From Victivallales bacterium (GTDB lineage Bacteria; Verrucomicrobiota; Lentisphaeria; Oligosphaerales; Oligosphaeraceae), in assembly GCA_017431185.1 (NCBI GenBank), contig JAFRLP010000480.1:1-18838 (forward strand): a DNA stretch of 18,838 bases. The letters run 5' to 3'. Positions 8,888 to 18,000 of the stretch are shown piece by piece; the stretch's first letter is position 1, and each line of letters begins with the position of its first letter. The notes beneath the pieces are model-generated. The model was not told where the DNA came from, did no database searches, and saw only the letters and a program-made list of their open reading frames with translations. The position numbers were made by a program, and so were the translations under genes.

Positions 8888-11800
8888 TTATCCGTCTCCA
8901 CCAAAAAACCGTATGTCTGCCCGGCATGGACACGCCATTTCTCCCGTGACTTCAGGCTTCCCTTGAAGGGGCCGATGATAGCGTGGAGACGAAGGCCGGG
9001 CGGCAATTTCAATGCCCTTTCCCCGTCGGATTTCGCATGGAGGAAATATACGTCATTGCCAATCCAGGCAGGGTCGTCCGCCCCACAGTCATATATGAAC
9101 ACGCCGGCCTTCTCACCGATGAATCGATAGAGGAAATTGGGCAATTCAGGCAATGAGCTGAAATAGTGTTGCACCTCGCCATTTTTCCAGCCCACCACAA
9201 GAGGCCGCGCGGAATCGTCCCTGGCAAGGACCTCGCCAAATCCTTCCTGCGGGTAGAACACTGGCGTTACCGTGCGCCAACAGGACCATGCTCGTGCATC
9301 AAGATCATCGCTGAACTTCATTGACGAGGAAGGCTTTTCCATAGACATGGTCAGCTTGAGTCCCAGGAAATTCTCCATCCCCTGGACATCCGGGGATTGG
9401 CCGGGCAGATAGAGTCCGGCGGCATACAGCCAGACCACCGTCGCCTTTTCCCGCTGGAACCTTTGCATAAGGGCGACCCTTTCGGATTCGGAAAGAACCA
9501 GGCAGGGCATCATGATATACAACTTGTGCGCGGGGACCAGGCCTTCCTCCAACAAGTCTTCCACTAGAAGCTGCCGGTACGGCATGCCGGCTTCGTTAAA
9601 GCTACGTTGCATCTGCGTGTACGCGGCTACGTAGGGCGAGTCCATAAAGTGCCGACGCGCATAGTAAATGCCTTTTTCAGAACCCACGATGCAAACCTCT
9701 TTGGGAGTTGTTCCCTTGACTGGCGGGAGAAGGTCTATGCATTGCCCCTGCTCCTGGGCGACATCCAGGAGTATTTCTTCAAACCAGTTGCCAAAATCAT
9801 ACCAATAATGTGAAACATTCTGCGCCAGCATCATTCCAAACGCACGGTTCATCGCGCCGATGCTTTCGGAAACCGTGCTGTGTCGCCCCCAGACGAAGGC
9901 CTTTTCTCCGTTTTCCCGGTAGGAGCGGAAATCCTGTTCCACATAGACCAGCTTGTTGCGCAGAGAAAAGGTGTCCTGCGGATGGACAATCAAATCGGCG
10001 TCGCCTGTCATCCTGTAGCCGTATTTTGATGGTGCGCGTACAAAGTCCACGTAGGGGGACCGGGCGATTTCAACCACATAGTTGTGTCCGACATCCTGGT
10101 TGCAACGACGCGAGGGCATGTTGAACTCGACGTAGTATCCGTAATAGGCCCCTGCCATTACACCAGTGCCGAATTCCTCCTTGACGCTTCGGCATAGGCT
10201 GATTATGGCACGTCCCAACGCCCAGTTTCGGTATTCGAACCAGTCCATCAGCCTGCGGTCCTTGGCCGGATCCGCCAGCATTCCAAAACTTGACTTGTCG
10301 AAATCGGCTAGCACCGGCATCGTCAGGTTCTCGAAAGTCGTGCCTGGCATGCTCCACGCCCGGGCCAGTTCCGCGTCATCGTGGTACTTGGCGTGAAGGA
10401 ATTCCCGGAATGCGCGGTAGTCAGCCTTGGAATATCCCGGCAAATGGCCAGGATAGTAATCCAGCGTATTCCAGAACCATTCCGAGTTACGGGATTCAGC
10501 CACCGATATGGCAAACAGTGACTTCCCCCAGTCCGACTTACGGGCATTTTCAGCCAAGGCCCTGATGCCAATGCGCGCATCCGCCAGCCATTTGTCCGAC
10601 GCGAGAGCCTGCTTCTCCACATGGTTTGGTGCCGGAAATTTTCCGTTGGACCACTGCGTCCGCTCATCTGGATTTTTCTCCAGCCACCAGTTTGGCATGA
10701 AGCAATAGAGATTTATCATGATGCGTGCCTTGGGATTCAAATCCAACGCAACCTGCATCCTACGGTTCACGGCTTCGAAATCGAATTGATTTTCGCCAAG
10801 CCAGAACTCGTCAAATGACGCCTTCATTATGAGCACACGTGCCCCCGTCGAGGCTGCTTCCCGTGCGCGCCAACTCTCTTTCATCGGTGCTCGGCTAAAT
10901 GTTCCAGGCAGGCAATATCCAATAGGAGAAAACGTCTCCTTGCCACATTGGAGCATTGGACGAGTGGAGCAGGCTGTCAGTCGAACAGGAGCCATTTCCC
11001 CCTTATGACTGCCTGTGGAGTCAATGGTACCGACGGGACGTTCCTCCGTCAATCTCACGTAGGGATCTTGCAGGAACAACAGCCCTCCCGGACTGTCGGG
11101 CATTTGGTATTCCACACGTATCTGTTCGCCTTTGGCCATTCTGCCATGCATTGTGACCGGCAATGCAAAGTATCTGTATTTGCCATCGGTTGTTTTCAGG
11201 GCGAAGGTCAAACTGGGCAGTTCGTGCAATGGAGGCCGCTTTACAACGGCTGTGAAGGCATTCTTTGTCATGCTCTTCAGTTCCAGGATTCCCACCGGAC
11301 CGCTGAACTCATAGCCGAGACTGCCGGCCCAGGGAATGGCCTGACAATCCCCCAAAACCACAACTTCCTGGTCTATCGATGTCGGCTTTTCTTCTCCGTT
11401 CCCGATTTTCATACGCCACTCGGCATTGGAGTCCAGACGTGTGAGCCTGTCGCCTTGAAGCACAAAGGCATCACAGATAAGTCCTCCGTTCTGGGTGGCG
11501 TTACGCACCCTGAATTCAATGATGTTATAGCCAGGCTTGAGGTGTTCTCCAATATCATATTTTTTGGGGGTCGGCCAGTGTCCATTCCAACCAACGGTTT
11601 TCCCGTTGACGTATGCCACGAAACCGTCGTCGGCCGTGGCCAGAATTGCCGCTTCGTCAATTGGGGCGTCTGTCAGTTCGAATTCCCTTTTGAACCAAAC
11701 TATGGTATTTTCGGGGCCGGAGCTGTTTTGGCACCAGATCCACTTGCCAACCCATTGGCTGGGTTCCATTTGCCTGGAATTCAAGTCAACCAGTTCCAGG

Positions 11801-12972
11801 CATGGCTGGCATTCGCCAGCGCCGGCAATCTGCAGTTCCGCCGTCATGGCCATCATGGGTACCTGGAAGTCGAAAGGACGGCCGTCGGCTTTCAGTGGCG
11901 TCCTGGAGATAACGCGGTAGTTCTTGTCCAGAAAGACGATGGAGGCCGGCAGCGCATTGTCTCCCAGCCAAGTGAAACGGTAGATTGCGCGTGGGCGCAA
12001 TGTGGGCACCTCTACTTTCATGCCTCCTGAAAAAACATTCCCGTTCCCTAGAATGTTCTCTCGCGAGAAGGCCTGGATTGAGGAGAGACCCAGCTGGTTC
12101 ACTACCCTGCCGCCCATGTGGCATAAGGATAGTTTCCTGATCTTGCCGCGCCAGTCCCCGTTGCGTCCGACCTCGAATATCACTCTGTGCGAGCGGCCAT
12201 CCGGCACCACGGATTTGCGTATCAGCGAGGACACTGGTTTGCCTTTTTCCTCCCGCGTGAACGTCAGTTCATAAAAGCCAGGGGAATCGCTGGAGAGTTC
12301 GGCCTCGATTTGCTTGATTTCATCTGCATTCCAATTCAAGGAATCGCACTCAAAGCCCGGACTGTTGCCGCGTACGGTAAACGTTGGCTTGTATGAGAGG
12401 ATCTTTGATGCTCTGATGGTGGTGAAGTTGTTGCAAAGGACGTTGCCGCCAATGTCCAATGAACTGATTATGCCAGGCAGGAACAGATGCACATTGCGCA
12501 CCCATGCTTCGCCGCCTGGAATGAAGAATCGAAAGAGTCCATTGGCGGCTCCGTCCTTGATTTCATGGTAATACGCGCCAGTCCGCCAGTCGCTGGTACC
12601 CCAGGGAGTTTCTGCGTGCCCGTGGAATGTCTGCCCTGCCGCCTCATAGCGTATCATGGCCTTGAAGCCATTCCAGGCTGGGTCAGGAGAGGGGACGTCT
12701 TTCAGCCTGAACTCGTATGAGATTCGTATCTTTCTGCCGGCAAAACGCCCTATGTCCTCCACAGGGATATCCACCATGCAGTTTTTCTGCCGCTGTTCTC
12801 CACGCCCTCGAAGGTGCAGTGTGGGAATATTATCTTCCTCCAATACTTCCACCTGGCCGGTCTGCTGAAGCGTTTGCAATTCCGCACCCTTGAATGGAAG
12901 AACGTAGTCTATGCATTCCTGGCCAAAGGAGAGTCCCGCCGCCACCAGTGCCAAGCACACCACTTTTGCCAT
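8884..12972 (-). CDS. Large secreted multidomain GH42-like glycoside hydrolase
   Basis: A 1362-aa protein with an N-terminal signal peptide (about 1-17: Lys3 then a hydrophobic run ending near SFGQ). The ATG has a strong G-rich site (AGGGGGG) six bases upstream. Two beta-sandwich regions (about 20-170 and 190-400) look like carbohydrate-binding modules. Residues 408-515 resemble the N-terminal lectin-like domain of alpha-L-rhamnosidases (WIW..., then ATADDGFVAYVNGKTVGW). About 690-1065 is a GH42-like barrel; Glu826 (ISVAESRNSEW) and Glu1012 (LVYVEQDF) are my candidates for acid/base and nucleophile. About 1088-1200 resembles the flavodoxin/glutaminase-like trimerisation domain of GH42, followed by a small C-terminal beta domain. 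At twice the size of a normal GH42 beta-galactosidase it is probably an exported or surface enzyme. Galactosidase specificity is only a family-level guess. Confidence 0.78.
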   Translation of the reverse strand: MAKVVCLALVAAGLSFGQECIDYVLPFKGAELQTLQQTGQVEVLEEDNIPTLHLRGRGEQRQKNCMVDIPVEDIGRFAGRKIRISYEFRLKDVPSPDPAWNGFKAMIRYEAAGQTFHGHAETPWGTSDWRTGAYYHEIKDGAANGLFRFFIPGGEAWVRNVHLFLPGIISSLDIGGNVLCNNFTTIRASKILSYKPTFTVRGNSPGFECDSLNWNADEIKQIEAELSSDSPGFYELTFTREEKGKPVSSLIRKSVVPDGRSHRVIFEVGRNGDWRGKIRKLSLCHMGGRVVNQLGLSSIQAFSRENILGNGNVFSGGMKVEVPTLRPRAIYRFTWLGDNALPASIVFLDKNYRVISRTPLKADGRPFDFQVPMMAMTAELQIAGAGECQPCLELVDLNSRQMEPSQWVGKWIWCQNSSGPENTIVWFKREFELTDAPIDEAAILATADDGFVAYVNGKTVGWNGHWPTPKKYDIGEHLKPGYNIIEFRVRNATQNGGLICDAFVLQGDRLTRLDSNAEWRMKIGNGEEKPTSIDQEVVVLGDCQAIPWAGSLGYEFSGPVGILELKSMTKNAFTAVVKRPPLHELPSLTFALKTTDGKYRYFALPVTMHGRMAKGEQIRVEYQMPDSPGGLLFLQDPYVRLTEERPVGTIDSTGSHKGEMAPVRLTACSTRPMLQCGKETFSPIGYCLPGTFSRAPMKESWRAREAASTGARVLIMKASFDEFWLGENQFDFEAVNRRMQVALDLNPKARIMINLYCFMPNWWLEKNPDERTQWSNGKFPAPNHVEKQALASDKWLADARIGIRALAENARKSDWGKSLFAISVAESRNSEWFWNTLDYYPGHLPGYSKADYRAFREFLHAKYHDDAELARAWSMPGTTFENLTMPVLADFDKSSFGMLADPAKDRRLMDWFEYRNWALGRAIISLCRSVKEEFGTGVMAGAYYGYYVEFNMPSRRCNQDVGHNYVVEIARSPYVDFVRAPSKYGYRMTGDADLIVHPQDTFSLRNKLVYVEQDFRSYRENGEKAFVWGRHSTVSESIGAMNRAFGMMLAQNVSHYWYDFGNWFEEILLDVAQEQGQCIDLLPPVKGTTPKEVCIVGSEKGIYYARRHFMDSPYVAAYTQMQRSFNEAGMPYRQLLVEDLLEEGLVPAHKLYIMMPCLVLSESERVALMQRFQREKATVVWLYAAGLYLPGQSPDVQGMENFLGLKLTMSMEKPSSSMKFSDDLDARAWSCWRTVTPVFYPQEGFGEVLARDDSARPLVVGWKNGEVQHYFSSLPELPNFLYRFIGEKAGVFIYDCGADDPAWIGNDVYFLHAKSDGERALKLPPGLRLHAIIGPFKGSLKSREKWRVHAGQTYGFLVETDK

Positions 12973-12984
12973 GACATACCCCCC

Positions 12985-13779
12985 TCACTGCTTTGCCGCA
13001 TTGCTCAGGACGTAGCCGGTGAATAACGAATACCGTGCCCCTTCAACATAACCAAGCGACAGGTCACCGCCTGGCGAGGGAAAGCTTTTCAACTCCACAA
13101 AGGACTTTCCTTCCACATGTCCATCCTCAAAGCAGATGTTTGCCTTTCCCGTGATGTTTGGCATCGTATCCTTGCCGCTTTCGTATCTGGGGTCGGGCTT
13201 TCCATGTCTGTAGCTGAAATAGCGGTCAACCTTCGCATAGTAGGAACTAGGCCGCCCGTTGTCGGCGCAGAATATCGCCTGGCTGGGATTTTGCACGGCA
13301 TTCCGTGTCCGGCAGTAGATTCCACCATCCTGGAACGTATTGGCTCCCGTAAGGTAAAGGTTGAGAATGTAGTGCGTGTATGCATATTTGCCCGCCGAAA
13401 CCGTCCCAAAGGGCAATCCCTCGCTGGGACATACGAAGGTTCCCTTGTTCACGGTGCTTCCGCTATATTCGCATCCATATCCGGAGGAATACGGGTGCTT
13501 CAGGCCCGAATGCTGCACCCCAGAGAGAATCGCATACCAGGAGGCCGTGTTCACATCCTTTGCCCCCGCCCCACAGTAACCATTGATGATCCAGTCTTCG
13601 TTGTCATCGGAATACAAGGCACTGGCCAACCCTATGGTCTTCAGATTGTTGGCACAAAAAACCTGCCTGGCCTTCCCCCGCGCCTTGCTCAAGGCAGGCA
13701 ACAGCATTGCCGCCAGAATGGCGATAATCGCAATCACGACCAGTAATTCAATCAAAGTGAAAATCTGAAGCCTTTTCAT
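12985..13779 (-). CDS. Pseudopilin-like protein with prepilin N-terminal signal and H-Xn-DG motif
   Basis: A 264-aa protein with a type IV prepilin/type II secretion-type N terminus: F7-T-L-I-E-L-L then a long hydrophobic helix to about residue 30. Glu11 is the conserved +5 glutamate. The residue before the cleavage point is Ile6 rather than the usual Gly. The C-terminal part carries the H...DG processing-associated motif in an unusual form: H192 is separated from D219-G220 by 26 residues instead of 9. I start at the second ATG, which places the signal normally; an ATG five codons upstream (13794) is possible but poorly supported. It is the first gene of the operon, 12 bases before the GH42-like gene. 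Such proteins are numerous in Lentisphaerota and Planctomycetota beside glycan genes; a role in surface display or a secretion pseudopilus is inferred. Confidence 0.92.
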   Translation of the reverse strand: MKRLQIFTLIELLVVIAIIAILAAMLLPALSKARGKARQVFCANNLKTIGLASALYSDDNEDWIINGYCGAGAKDVNTASWYAILSGVQHSGLKHPYSSGYGCEYSGSTVNKGTFVCPSEGLPFGTVSAGKYAYTHYILNLYLTGANTFQDGGIYCRTRNAVQNPSQAIFCADNGRPSSYYAKVDRYFSYRHGKPDPRYESGKDTMPNITGKANICFEDGHVEGKSFVELKSFPSPGGDLSLGYVEGARYSLFTGYVLSNAAKQ

Positions 13780-13841
13780 AAATCCTGCCTTCATCTTTTT
13801 TCAATTCACACAAATTAACCTTGTTGAGAAATCATGAGAAT

Positions 13842-13869
13842 ATTATACTGAACTCGAACGGAAACACAA
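13842..13869 (-). promoter_or_regulatory. Candidate sigma-70-type promoter of the pseudopilin/glycan operon
   Basis: On the minus strand a perfect -10 box TATAAT lies at 13842-13847, with TTGTGT at 13864-13869 as a weak -35 box and a 16-base spacer. Transcription would begin near 13835, giving a leader of about 55 bases before the pseudopilin ATG. The weak -35 box fits a promoter that needs an activator such as the AraC protein of this operon. Confidence 0.6.
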
Positions 13870-13935
13870 TATCAGGAAAAAGACAATGATAACACAAAAT
13901 GGACATAAAGGGAATTCGCCCGCAAGTGCAACCTT

Positions 13936-13964
13936 CCTGCGGCCCAACGCAATTTTCCCGCAGG
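13936..13964. repeat. Inverted repeat, possible operator
   Basis: Perfect 7-bp arms CCTGCGG and CCGCAGG are separated by 15 bases. The element lies about 70 bases upstream of the operon's -35 box on the minus strand, a position suited to an activator site. AraC proteins usually bind direct rather than inverted repeats, so the link is weak. Confidence 0.3.
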
Positions 13965-14025
13965 GCAGGTGAAGACGCGTCGACGCTACAGTCACACATT
14001 TCCCAGAAAAAAAACAGGAGGGCAT

Positions 14026-14055
14026 TTGACATTCAGCAACAGTCATGTGTATCTT
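14026..14055 (+). promoter_or_regulatory. Candidate promoter for the flavoprotein gene
   Basis: A perfect TTGACA at 14026-14031 is followed after 18 bases by TATCTT (14050-14055), which overlaps TATAAA at 14055-14060. Transcription from here would place the 14.1-kb palindrome in a long (about 230-base) 5' leader of the flavoprotein mRNA. Confidence 0.4.
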
Positions 14056-14084
14056 ATAAAAAGGAGTTGTCCATTCCCCATCCA

Positions 14085-14196
14085 ATGTCCAAGGAGGCAA
14101 TTTCAAAACCACAGCCCACCCGCCTTCACGGCACGATGAAGCCATCGCTCCGTGAAGGCGGGTGGGATGAGAGTTTGGCAATTGCCACCAAGGACA
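14085..14196. repeat. Large imperfect palindrome with perfect 17-bp inverted-repeat core
   Basis: Perfect arms at 14115-14131 and 14150-14166 (CCCACCCGCCTTCACGG and its complement) enclose an 18-base centre that itself forms a 5-bp stem (CGATG 14134-14138, CATCG 14143-14147) with a 4-base loop. Outside the core the symmetry continues imperfectly: GGAGGCAATT on the left faces AATTGCCACC on the right, and TGTCC at the left edge faces GGACA at the right edge. The right side contains the 12-bp palindrome TGGCAATTGCCA (14176-14187). No T-run follows, so it is not a standard terminator. Partial matching at 1424-1485 suggests a dispersed palindromic or MITE-like repeat. Confidence 0.8.
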
Positions 14197-14293
14197 GAGG
14201 CCTGGAATATGCATCCTCCTGCTTGGGTGAAATAGACTGATTCCCCCATGGATAACATTGGTTCTGAGGCGTTGCCAAATTCAGGAGAAAAAC

Positions 14294-14917
14294 ATGAAGA
14301 CACTGCTCGTCAACGGAAGTCCGCGCAAGAACGGAAATACCTCGCTTGCCCTTGCAGAGGTGGCCAAAACCCTGGAGGCCGAGGGCATTGAAACCGAGAT
14401 TTTCTGGCTTGGCAACCAACCTGTGCGCGGCTGCATCGCATGCGGTGCATGCAAGGCGGGGAAACTGAACAAATGCGCTTTTGACGATGACGTGTGCAAT
14501 CGTCTCGTGGAGCGCTTTGCGACGGCGGATGCCTTCGTCGTCGGCTCACCGACCTACTATGGCCAGCCTGCTGGAGCGCTTTTGGCGGTGCTGCAACGGG
14601 CGTTCTTCGCAGGAGGCGGATATGTCGCAGGCAAACCAGCCGCATGCGTCGCCGTCTGCCGCCGTGGCGGTTCGACGGCGGCGTTCCAATGCATGAACAT
14701 GCCTTTTGAGATGCTCAATTCGCTGATTGTCGGCTCTCAATACTGGAACATCGCTTTCGGACGCGAGGAGGGACAGGCCGTAAAAGACGCAGAGGGAATG
14801 CAGACGATGCGGACGTTGGGGAAGAACATGGCCTGGCTGCTCAAAAACCTTCACCGCGACGGGGCCGTGCCACGTCCTCCTCAAGAGCCGTGGCAGCCGA
14901 TGAACTTCATTCGCTGA
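14294..14917 (+). CDS. Flavodoxin-fold NADPH-dependent FMN reductase / iron-sulfur flavoprotein-like
   Basis: A 207-aa cytoplasmic flavoprotein. The ATG has AGGAG six bases upstream; the frame is open twelve codons earlier but without support. The phosphate-binding loop G8-S-P-R-K-N-G-N-T-S is the FMN signature of this fold, and G-S-P-T-Y-Y-G (84-90) is the second flavin-contacting loop. Cysteines 47, 50, 53 and 61 form CX2CX2CX7C, the compact motif that holds a 4Fe-4S cluster in archaeal iron-sulfur flavoprotein (Isf). Many bacterial relatives keep this motif and are annotated only as NAD(P)H-dependent oxidoreductases, so the cluster is likely but unproven. It stands alone on the plus strand, divergent from the glycan operon and convergent with sbcC. 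A role in redox or oxidant handling is inferred from the family. Confidence 0.88.
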   Translation: MKTLLVNGSPRKNGNTSLALAEVAKTLEAEGIETEIFWLGNQPVRGCIACGACKAGKLNKCAFDDDVCNRLVERFATADAFVVGSPTYYGQPAGALLAVLQRAFFAGGGYVAGKPAACVAVCRRGGSTAAFQCMNMPFEMLNSLIVGSQYWNIAFGREEGQAVKDAEGMQTMRTLGKNMAWLLKNLHRDGAVPRPPQEPWQPMNFIR

Positions 14918-14941
14918 ATGACCAGGGCGGCAGCGCCGTCA

Positions 14942-15032
14942 GCATAACGCAGGGAACCCGCACACGGTGACGCCCCTTGCGAGTTCCCTGGGAGCCCTAT
15001 GCGCTTTTCTGCGGATATCAAATCGCAGAAGG
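14942..15032. terminator. Two hairpins between convergent genes
   Basis: The gap between the flavoprotein and sbcC stops contains CAGGGAAC (14950-14957) paired with GTTCCCTG (14983-14990), extended outward by GCATA/TATGC. A second hairpin is built on TTCTGCG/CGCAGAA near 15007-15030 with a 10-base loop. Neither has a proper T-run on either strand, so they may act as weak or factor-dependent bidirectional terminators. Confidence 0.4.
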
Positions 15033-15034
15033 GA

Positions 15035-18000
15035 TTACGTAGAACTGCCTTTTGATGCTTTTCTAGCGCGTCTTTCCTCCCGCATTCTCTCCTTTTCCAG
15101 CGCCTTGAGGCGGTTTTTCTCCTCGGTGCTCATATATAATTCAGGCTTTTCAATCAACTGAACACCTGGCCCCTCCAGGACACTGCGTCCATTCCCCTGC
15201 TTTTCCAGAGAGATGCGTGTGGGAATACGCTCCTGGAGACGCTCGGCGTGCGTAATGATGCCCACCAGTTTTCCGTTGCCCTTCAGTTGAGAGAGCGTGG
15301 TCATGGCCTCCTCAAGTTCATTTCCGTCCAAGGTGCCGAAACCTTCATCCAGGAACAGACTGTCGATGCTGAGTTTTTCGCCGACCATGCTGGCAAGCCC
15401 GAGAGCCAGCGCCATGGAGACGACGAACTGTTCGCCACCGGAAAGGTTTTTGCTGCTCCTGACGTCACCGCCGAGCTGGTTGTCCACGACGTCGATTTCC
15501 AGTTTGTCATTACCGTCGTGAAGGCAGAGCAGATACCTTCCCTGAAGCATGTTCCTCAATTGGTCGTTGGCCTTGCCAAGCAATGTGTCGAGGGTGAAAG
15601 ACTGCGCCATTTTCATGAAGTTCTGTCCGCCAAGCCAACTGTCAAGCTGCTCCCAACGTCTCGTGTTGAGGTTTGCCTCCTCCCATTTCTTTTGCAGGTC
15701 GGCGGTCAGGTCCCTGTTTTTTTTATTTGCGTCAAGCACCTCTTTGAGGCGACCGGCTTCAGTGTTGAGAGCCGCCTGCAGGTTCTGCAAATCCCCCTTG
15801 GCCGTTTTGGCCTGCTCCGCCTCGAAGCCTTCAGGCAGGAGTTTTTGGTTCCTGTCAATCAGCTCATTCAACTCCTTCATGCGTTGATTGAGGGCTTCGC
15901 GATGGCTGGCCAAATCGGTTTCCTCTTTCACCAGTGAATTCAGTTCCCCCTGTTCAAGGCGGGTGTCAAGGTAGCGTGGAATCGTGAGGTCATTTACCTT
16001 CAGGGCATCGTCAAGAGCCTGTTGCTTTTGAGCAAATTCATTTGCTCGCTCACTAATCCTCCGGGTCAATTCCGCAATGCGCCTTTCATGATTCGCGACA
16101 TTGGCGGTTGCCTTGGTCAGATTCTGGGTGGCCTTTTCCTTCTGCGCCGAGATTACCCCGATTTCCTTTTGCAAGGCGTCGCGCTCATCGGCGGTTTTTC
16201 TGTCCTGGTACTTTTCCCTGCGCTCCCTGCTCTGTTCATCAAGTATCCCGCTTTTCTCCCTGAGGCGTTCGTTGGCCTCCCCCTGCGCTTCCTCCTTGCC
16301 ATTCAGTTCACCTTGCCTGCCTGCCAATACGGCCTGCAATTCCCCCTGTCTTTTCTCGAAGCCATTGGCAAGCGCCTCCTGTTCAGCGAATTTTTCCCTG
16401 CGTTCAGAGATGGCGGCGGGAAGTTCGCCTTTCCCATCCCAGGCGAGGGAAAAGACCGCCAGGCTCTCCTGGAGACTCTGGACTTTGAGCGCGAGCCCAT
16501 TCTCCTTTTCCTCCCTTTTCGCGAAGTGCTCATCATATTCCGTCTGCTTCTCCAAAGCATTGTCTTTGGCGACCTGAAGCGTTTCCCGCGCGGACTGCAA
16601 CTCGGCCATCGCCATCGCCTGGTCGTTTTTCGCCTTGCCTTGCTTCTCTGAGGCTTTTTGGGCCGTCTCGTATTTGTCCTGCTCCTGCTTAAGCAGTTCG
16701 CTTGCCGACAGCAATTCCGAAGATTGCTCAAACTGCTTCTGGCGATACGGATGGTGCAGAGCGCCGCAAACGGGGCAGGGCTTGCCCTCCTCAAAGGTCT
16801 CCAGCACCTCGCGTGGGCGCAGCGCTTTGAGGATTGCAACGATATTTGCCTGTTTCTCCCGCGCGACTTTCAGAGCCTCCAGGGAATGCCCATCCAATGC
16901 GGCGGCCAAAGCCCTTTCGGCGGCATTCAGCGCCTGTTCGGACTTTTTCCAGGCCTGCTCCTTTTCTGCCAGCCTGGCTTGCGCGTCATTCAACTGCTGT
17001 TTCGCCTGCTCCAGTTTTTTACCCTTGGATTTCTCAGCCTTTTGGCAATCCACCAAATTTTTTTTCGCCGCATCAATAGCCTGAAGTTCAAGATTCCATT
17101 CGGCCGTTTTCACCGCCAAATCTTTGTCCTTCTGGTGCTCCTTCAGATAGACATCCGCCTGGCCCTTTTGCTTCGTGAGTTCGTCGATTGCTTTATTCTG
17201 AAGGTCAATTTGCCCAAGAATGCTCTGCTTTTCCTTTTCCAGTCTTTGGCACAGTCTCGTCTCTTTCTCGGCATCGACCTTCAGCCTGGAAATCTCCTGG
17301 TCAAGGGAGTCTATTTGCTTCAAAAACTCCTCACGTTCCTGCTGTTTTTTCTGGCAATCCAGGAATGCCTGGTTTTTATTGTCGCTTTCGGCACGAGCGT
17401 TTTTCTGGATGTCCTGAAGTCCAGGCAGTTCGTTTTGCAAAGTTTCGCGTTCATCCGTATTCTGCTTCTGGAGCATGCGGATGCTTTCAAAGGCGTTATA
17501 AGCCTCCGTCACCTTGGCCGCCGTCCTGGCGGACTCCAGTTTCGGACGTTTGGCCTCAAAAGCCTTTTCGGCAGTTTTCAGTTCGTCGTCCTCCTGGGTG
17601 AGACGCGCCAATTGCCCATTTGCATCCTGGAGCCTGGATGCGGTGGCAAGCTGTTCCTCCAAGGTTTGCAACTCCTGTCTGACCCGCGTAAGCGCGGCGT
17701 TGATTTCGCCCAGACGATTTTCCTTCCGGTTTATCTCCGCCTCCGGCAGCGTCTGTGTTTGCATCGCTTTGATCTGCGTGGAAAGGCTATTGGAACCATC
17801 TCTCGCCTCCTTGCACTTCCCCTTGATTTTTTCGCCTATTTTGGTGTAAATCTCCGCGCCGGTGATGCTTTCAAGGATGGTGGCGCGCTTGTCGCCTGTC
17901 TCGTTCAGAAAGGCGTTGAATTTCCCCTGCGCCAGCAAGATGACCTGCCGGAACTGGACAAAATCCAAACCCAGCAATTCCTTTATCTTGAGTTTCTTAA

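Larger units (their letters stand above)
13780..14293. other. Divergent intergenic region, 514 bases, no convincing gene
   Basis: This holds the operon promoter on the minus strand, a candidate promoter on the plus strand, a 7-bp dyad at 13936-13964, and a large imperfect palindrome centred near 14140. Several open frames cross it, including one of 51 codons from an ATG at 14085, but none has a well-placed ribosome site and the palindrome itself explains the openness on both strands. Confidence 0.6.

Noticed and set aside
14085..14196. Insertion sequence or transposase remnant at the palindrome.
   Set aside because: No transposase-like reading frame and no clear target-site duplication at the edges; it fits a short palindromic repeat better.
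14085..14240. A 51-codon open frame beginning at the ATG at 14085 on the plus strand.
   Set aside because: It crosses the large palindrome, and the purine-rich AAGGAG at 14061-14066 is 18 bases from the ATG, too far for initiation. The openness in several frames follows from the repeat's composition.
13780..14293. CRISPR array, tRNA or riboswitch in the only long intergenic region.
   Set aside because: No regularly spaced direct repeats, no cloverleaf with a T-loop consensus, and no riboswitch motif that I recognise; the symmetry is inverted.
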